Of a DNA stretch of 64,000 nt, positions 62,890 through 64,000 are shown piece by piece. Position 1 is the first letter of the stretch; each line of letters opens with the position of its first letter. The stretch is from Micromonospora sp. RP3T. GTDB taxonomy: Bacteria > Actinomycetota > Actinomycetes > Mycobacteriales > Micromonosporaceae. A program made the translations under genes and the position numbers. Where the stretch lies: assembly GCF_003027925.1 (NCBI RefSeq), contig NZ_PYPS01000005.1, positions 1 through 64,000 on the forward strand, written 5' to 3'. The notes beneath the pieces are model-generated. The model ran no database searches and was not told the DNA's origin. It saw nothing but the letters and a program-made list of their open reading frames with translations.

Positions 62890-62977
62890 GGGCCGGCCGG
62901 GTGACCGCCACATCCGGGATCGCCCACCGGTCCACCCCGAGCCGACCCTGAGATCGCACCCCGAGGAGAATGGACCG

Positions 62978-63853
62978 ATGGCCGGGTACCGCCGACAGCT
63001 CTACCGCGACGACGCGGTGGTGCTGCGCGTGCAGAAGCTGGGCGAGTCCGACCGGATCATCACACTGTTCACCCGCCGGCACGGCCGGTTGCGCGCGGTG
63101 GCCCGGGGCGTCCGACGCACCACCAGCAGGTTCGGCGCCCGGCTGGAGCCGTTCGGCCACGTCGACCTCCAACTCGCCGGCGACCCCAAGGGCAACCAGG
63201 GCAGCTCGCTGCACACCGTGAGCCAGGTCGAGGCGATCGAGCTGTACGGCAAGCGGTTCCTCGGCGACTACCCCCGCTACACGGCGGCCAGCGCGATCGC
63301 CGAGACCGCCGAACGGCTGACCCCGGTCGAGCGGGAGCCGTCGCTGCGGCTGTTCCAGCTCACCCTCGGCGCGATGAAGTCCCTGGCCCGCGGCGATCAC
63401 GCCACCACGCTGGTGCTCGACGCGTACCTGCTGCGCGGCATGGCGTTCGCCGGCTGGGCGCCGGCGCTGGCCGCCTGCGCGGTCTGCGGTGAACCGGGTC
63501 CGCACCGCGCGTTCTCGGTGCCGGCCGGCGGCGCCGTCTGCCCGGACTGCCGGCCGCCCGGCGCCGCCCACCCCGCGCCGGCCACGTTCGTGCTGATGTC
63601 CGCGCTGACCACCGGCGACTGGGCGTACGCCGACGCCGCCGAGAACGGCGTACGCCGGGAGTGCAGTGGGCTGGTCGCGGCGCACCTCCAGTGGCATCTG
63701 GAGCGCGCGCTACGCTCGCTGCCGCTGGTCGACCGGGGTGCCCCGGCGCCCGGCGCGGTCCCGCCGCCCGGCGGCGCGGGGCCGGGTGTGGTCCCGCCGC
63801 GCACCGGCGCCGGACCCGCCGTCGCTGGTGTGAACAGGGAGATGACCGAGTGA
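62978..63853 (+). CDS. recO: DNA repair protein RecO
   Basis: Recombination mediator that loads RecA on single-stranded DNA, 291 aa. The N-terminal OB fold starts YRRQLYRDDAVVLRVQKLGESDRIITLFTRRHGRLRAVARGVR. A zinc finger has C167, C170, C188 and C191. A Pro/Gly-rich tail (PPPGGAGPGVVPPRTG) is added after the usual end. GAGGAGA precedes the ATG. Its stop overlaps the uppS start (GTGA), as in other actinobacteria. Confidence 0.94.
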   Translation: MAGYRRQLYRDDAVVLRVQKLGESDRIITLFTRRHGRLRAVARGVRRTTSRFGARLEPFGHVDLQLAGDPKGNQGSSLHTVSQVEAIELYGKRFLGDYPRYTAASAIAETAERLTPVEREPSLRLFQLTLGAMKSLARGDHATTLVLDAYLLRGMAFAGWAPALAACAVCGEPGPHRAFSVPAGGAVCPDCRPPGAAHPAPATFVLMSALTTGDWAYADAAENGVRRECSGLVAAHLQWHLERALRSLPLVDRGAPAPGAVPPPGGAGPGVVPPRTGAGPAVAGVNREMTE

Positions 63854-64000
63854 TCCGATCGACGAGTGCGCGCCGCCGCGAGCCGGTGCCGCCGACCCCG
63901 CACCCGTCCGGTGCCCGGCCGCCGGCGTTGCCGCCCGCCGCCGTGCCGAAGCACGTCGCCATCGTGATGGACGGCAACGGCCGCTGGGCCAAGGAGCGGG
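63850..64000 (+). CDS. uppS: Isoprenyl transferase, N-terminal part
   Basis: Start of an undecaprenyl (or decaprenyl) diphosphate synthase, cut by the window edge after about 50 residues. HVAIVMDGNGRW contains the Asp of the pyrophosphate site and is the diagnostic opening of the family. A 35-residue Arg/Pro-rich extension precedes it. GTG overlaps the recO stop. Confidence 0.92.
   Translation, partial: MIRSTSARRREPVPPTPHPSGARPPALPPAAVPKHVAIVMDGNGRWAKER

Overview
The window is very GC-rich chromosomal DNA. GTG starts, stop/start overlaps (ATGA, GTGA) and promoters with a -10 box directly before the start codon are all common. Protein sequences and gene order point to an actinomycete of the Micromonosporaceae, most likely Micromonospora or a close relative. 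That assignment rests on recognising the families and the synteny, not on a database search. No rRNA, tRNA or CRISPR array was seen.

Layout: 1-114 is the tail of an IS5-like transposase, followed by a PlsC acyltransferase and a convergent proline-rich membrane protein. 3.0-15.4 kb is a conserved actinobacterial block: B12-binding radical SAM protein, its DUF2344 partner, RNase E/G, rplU, rpmA and obg. It is split by a type VII secretion cassette of two WXG100-type proteins and a mycosin. 15.4-22.7 kb holds accessory genes: a GNAT enzyme, two small membrane proteins, a three-gene envelope/stress operon, a glycosyltransferase, a CYP152-type P450 and a DUF397 protein. 22.7-28.0 kb carries pepN, nadD, rsfS, a GpgP-like phosphatase and degV.

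28.0-31.9 kb is an accessory insertion between degV and comEA: an SDR, two small hypotheticals, a small HTH protein, a lower-GC two-TM protein and a complete IS481-family element. 32.0-41.2 kb resumes the conserved order comEA, comEC, holA, rpsT, lepA. Next come a duplicated YeaQ-like gene module and a sugar ABC transporter operon with no ATPase. 45.6-49.4 kb has a muralytic-like protein, an enoyl-CoA hydratase, hemW and a DUF4870 protein. 49.5-64 kb is the conserved hrcA (with CIRCE), dnaJ2, rsmE, HIT, phoH, ybeY, CNNM/CBS protein, CDA-like protein, era, recO, uppS series. An SDR, a serine hydrolase, a membrane acyltransferase and a DUF4097 lipoprotein are interleaved.

Most notable: (1) PhoH is interrupted just before Walker B by a 357-residue intein. 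It has Ala at position 1, a Trp/Cys/Thr triad and LAGLIDADG motifs, the signature of a class 3 intein. (2) A ~53-bp intergenic element with two GGGGCCC palindromes recurs five times intact and once truncated. It repeatedly supplies the stop codon of a neighbouring gene and once the -10 box of a promoter. (3) The IS481 transposase takes its stop codon from the duplicated target site. (4) Two genes have anomalous starts: an ATC after a good ribosome site, and a -1 frameshift in a DUF6766-like gene.
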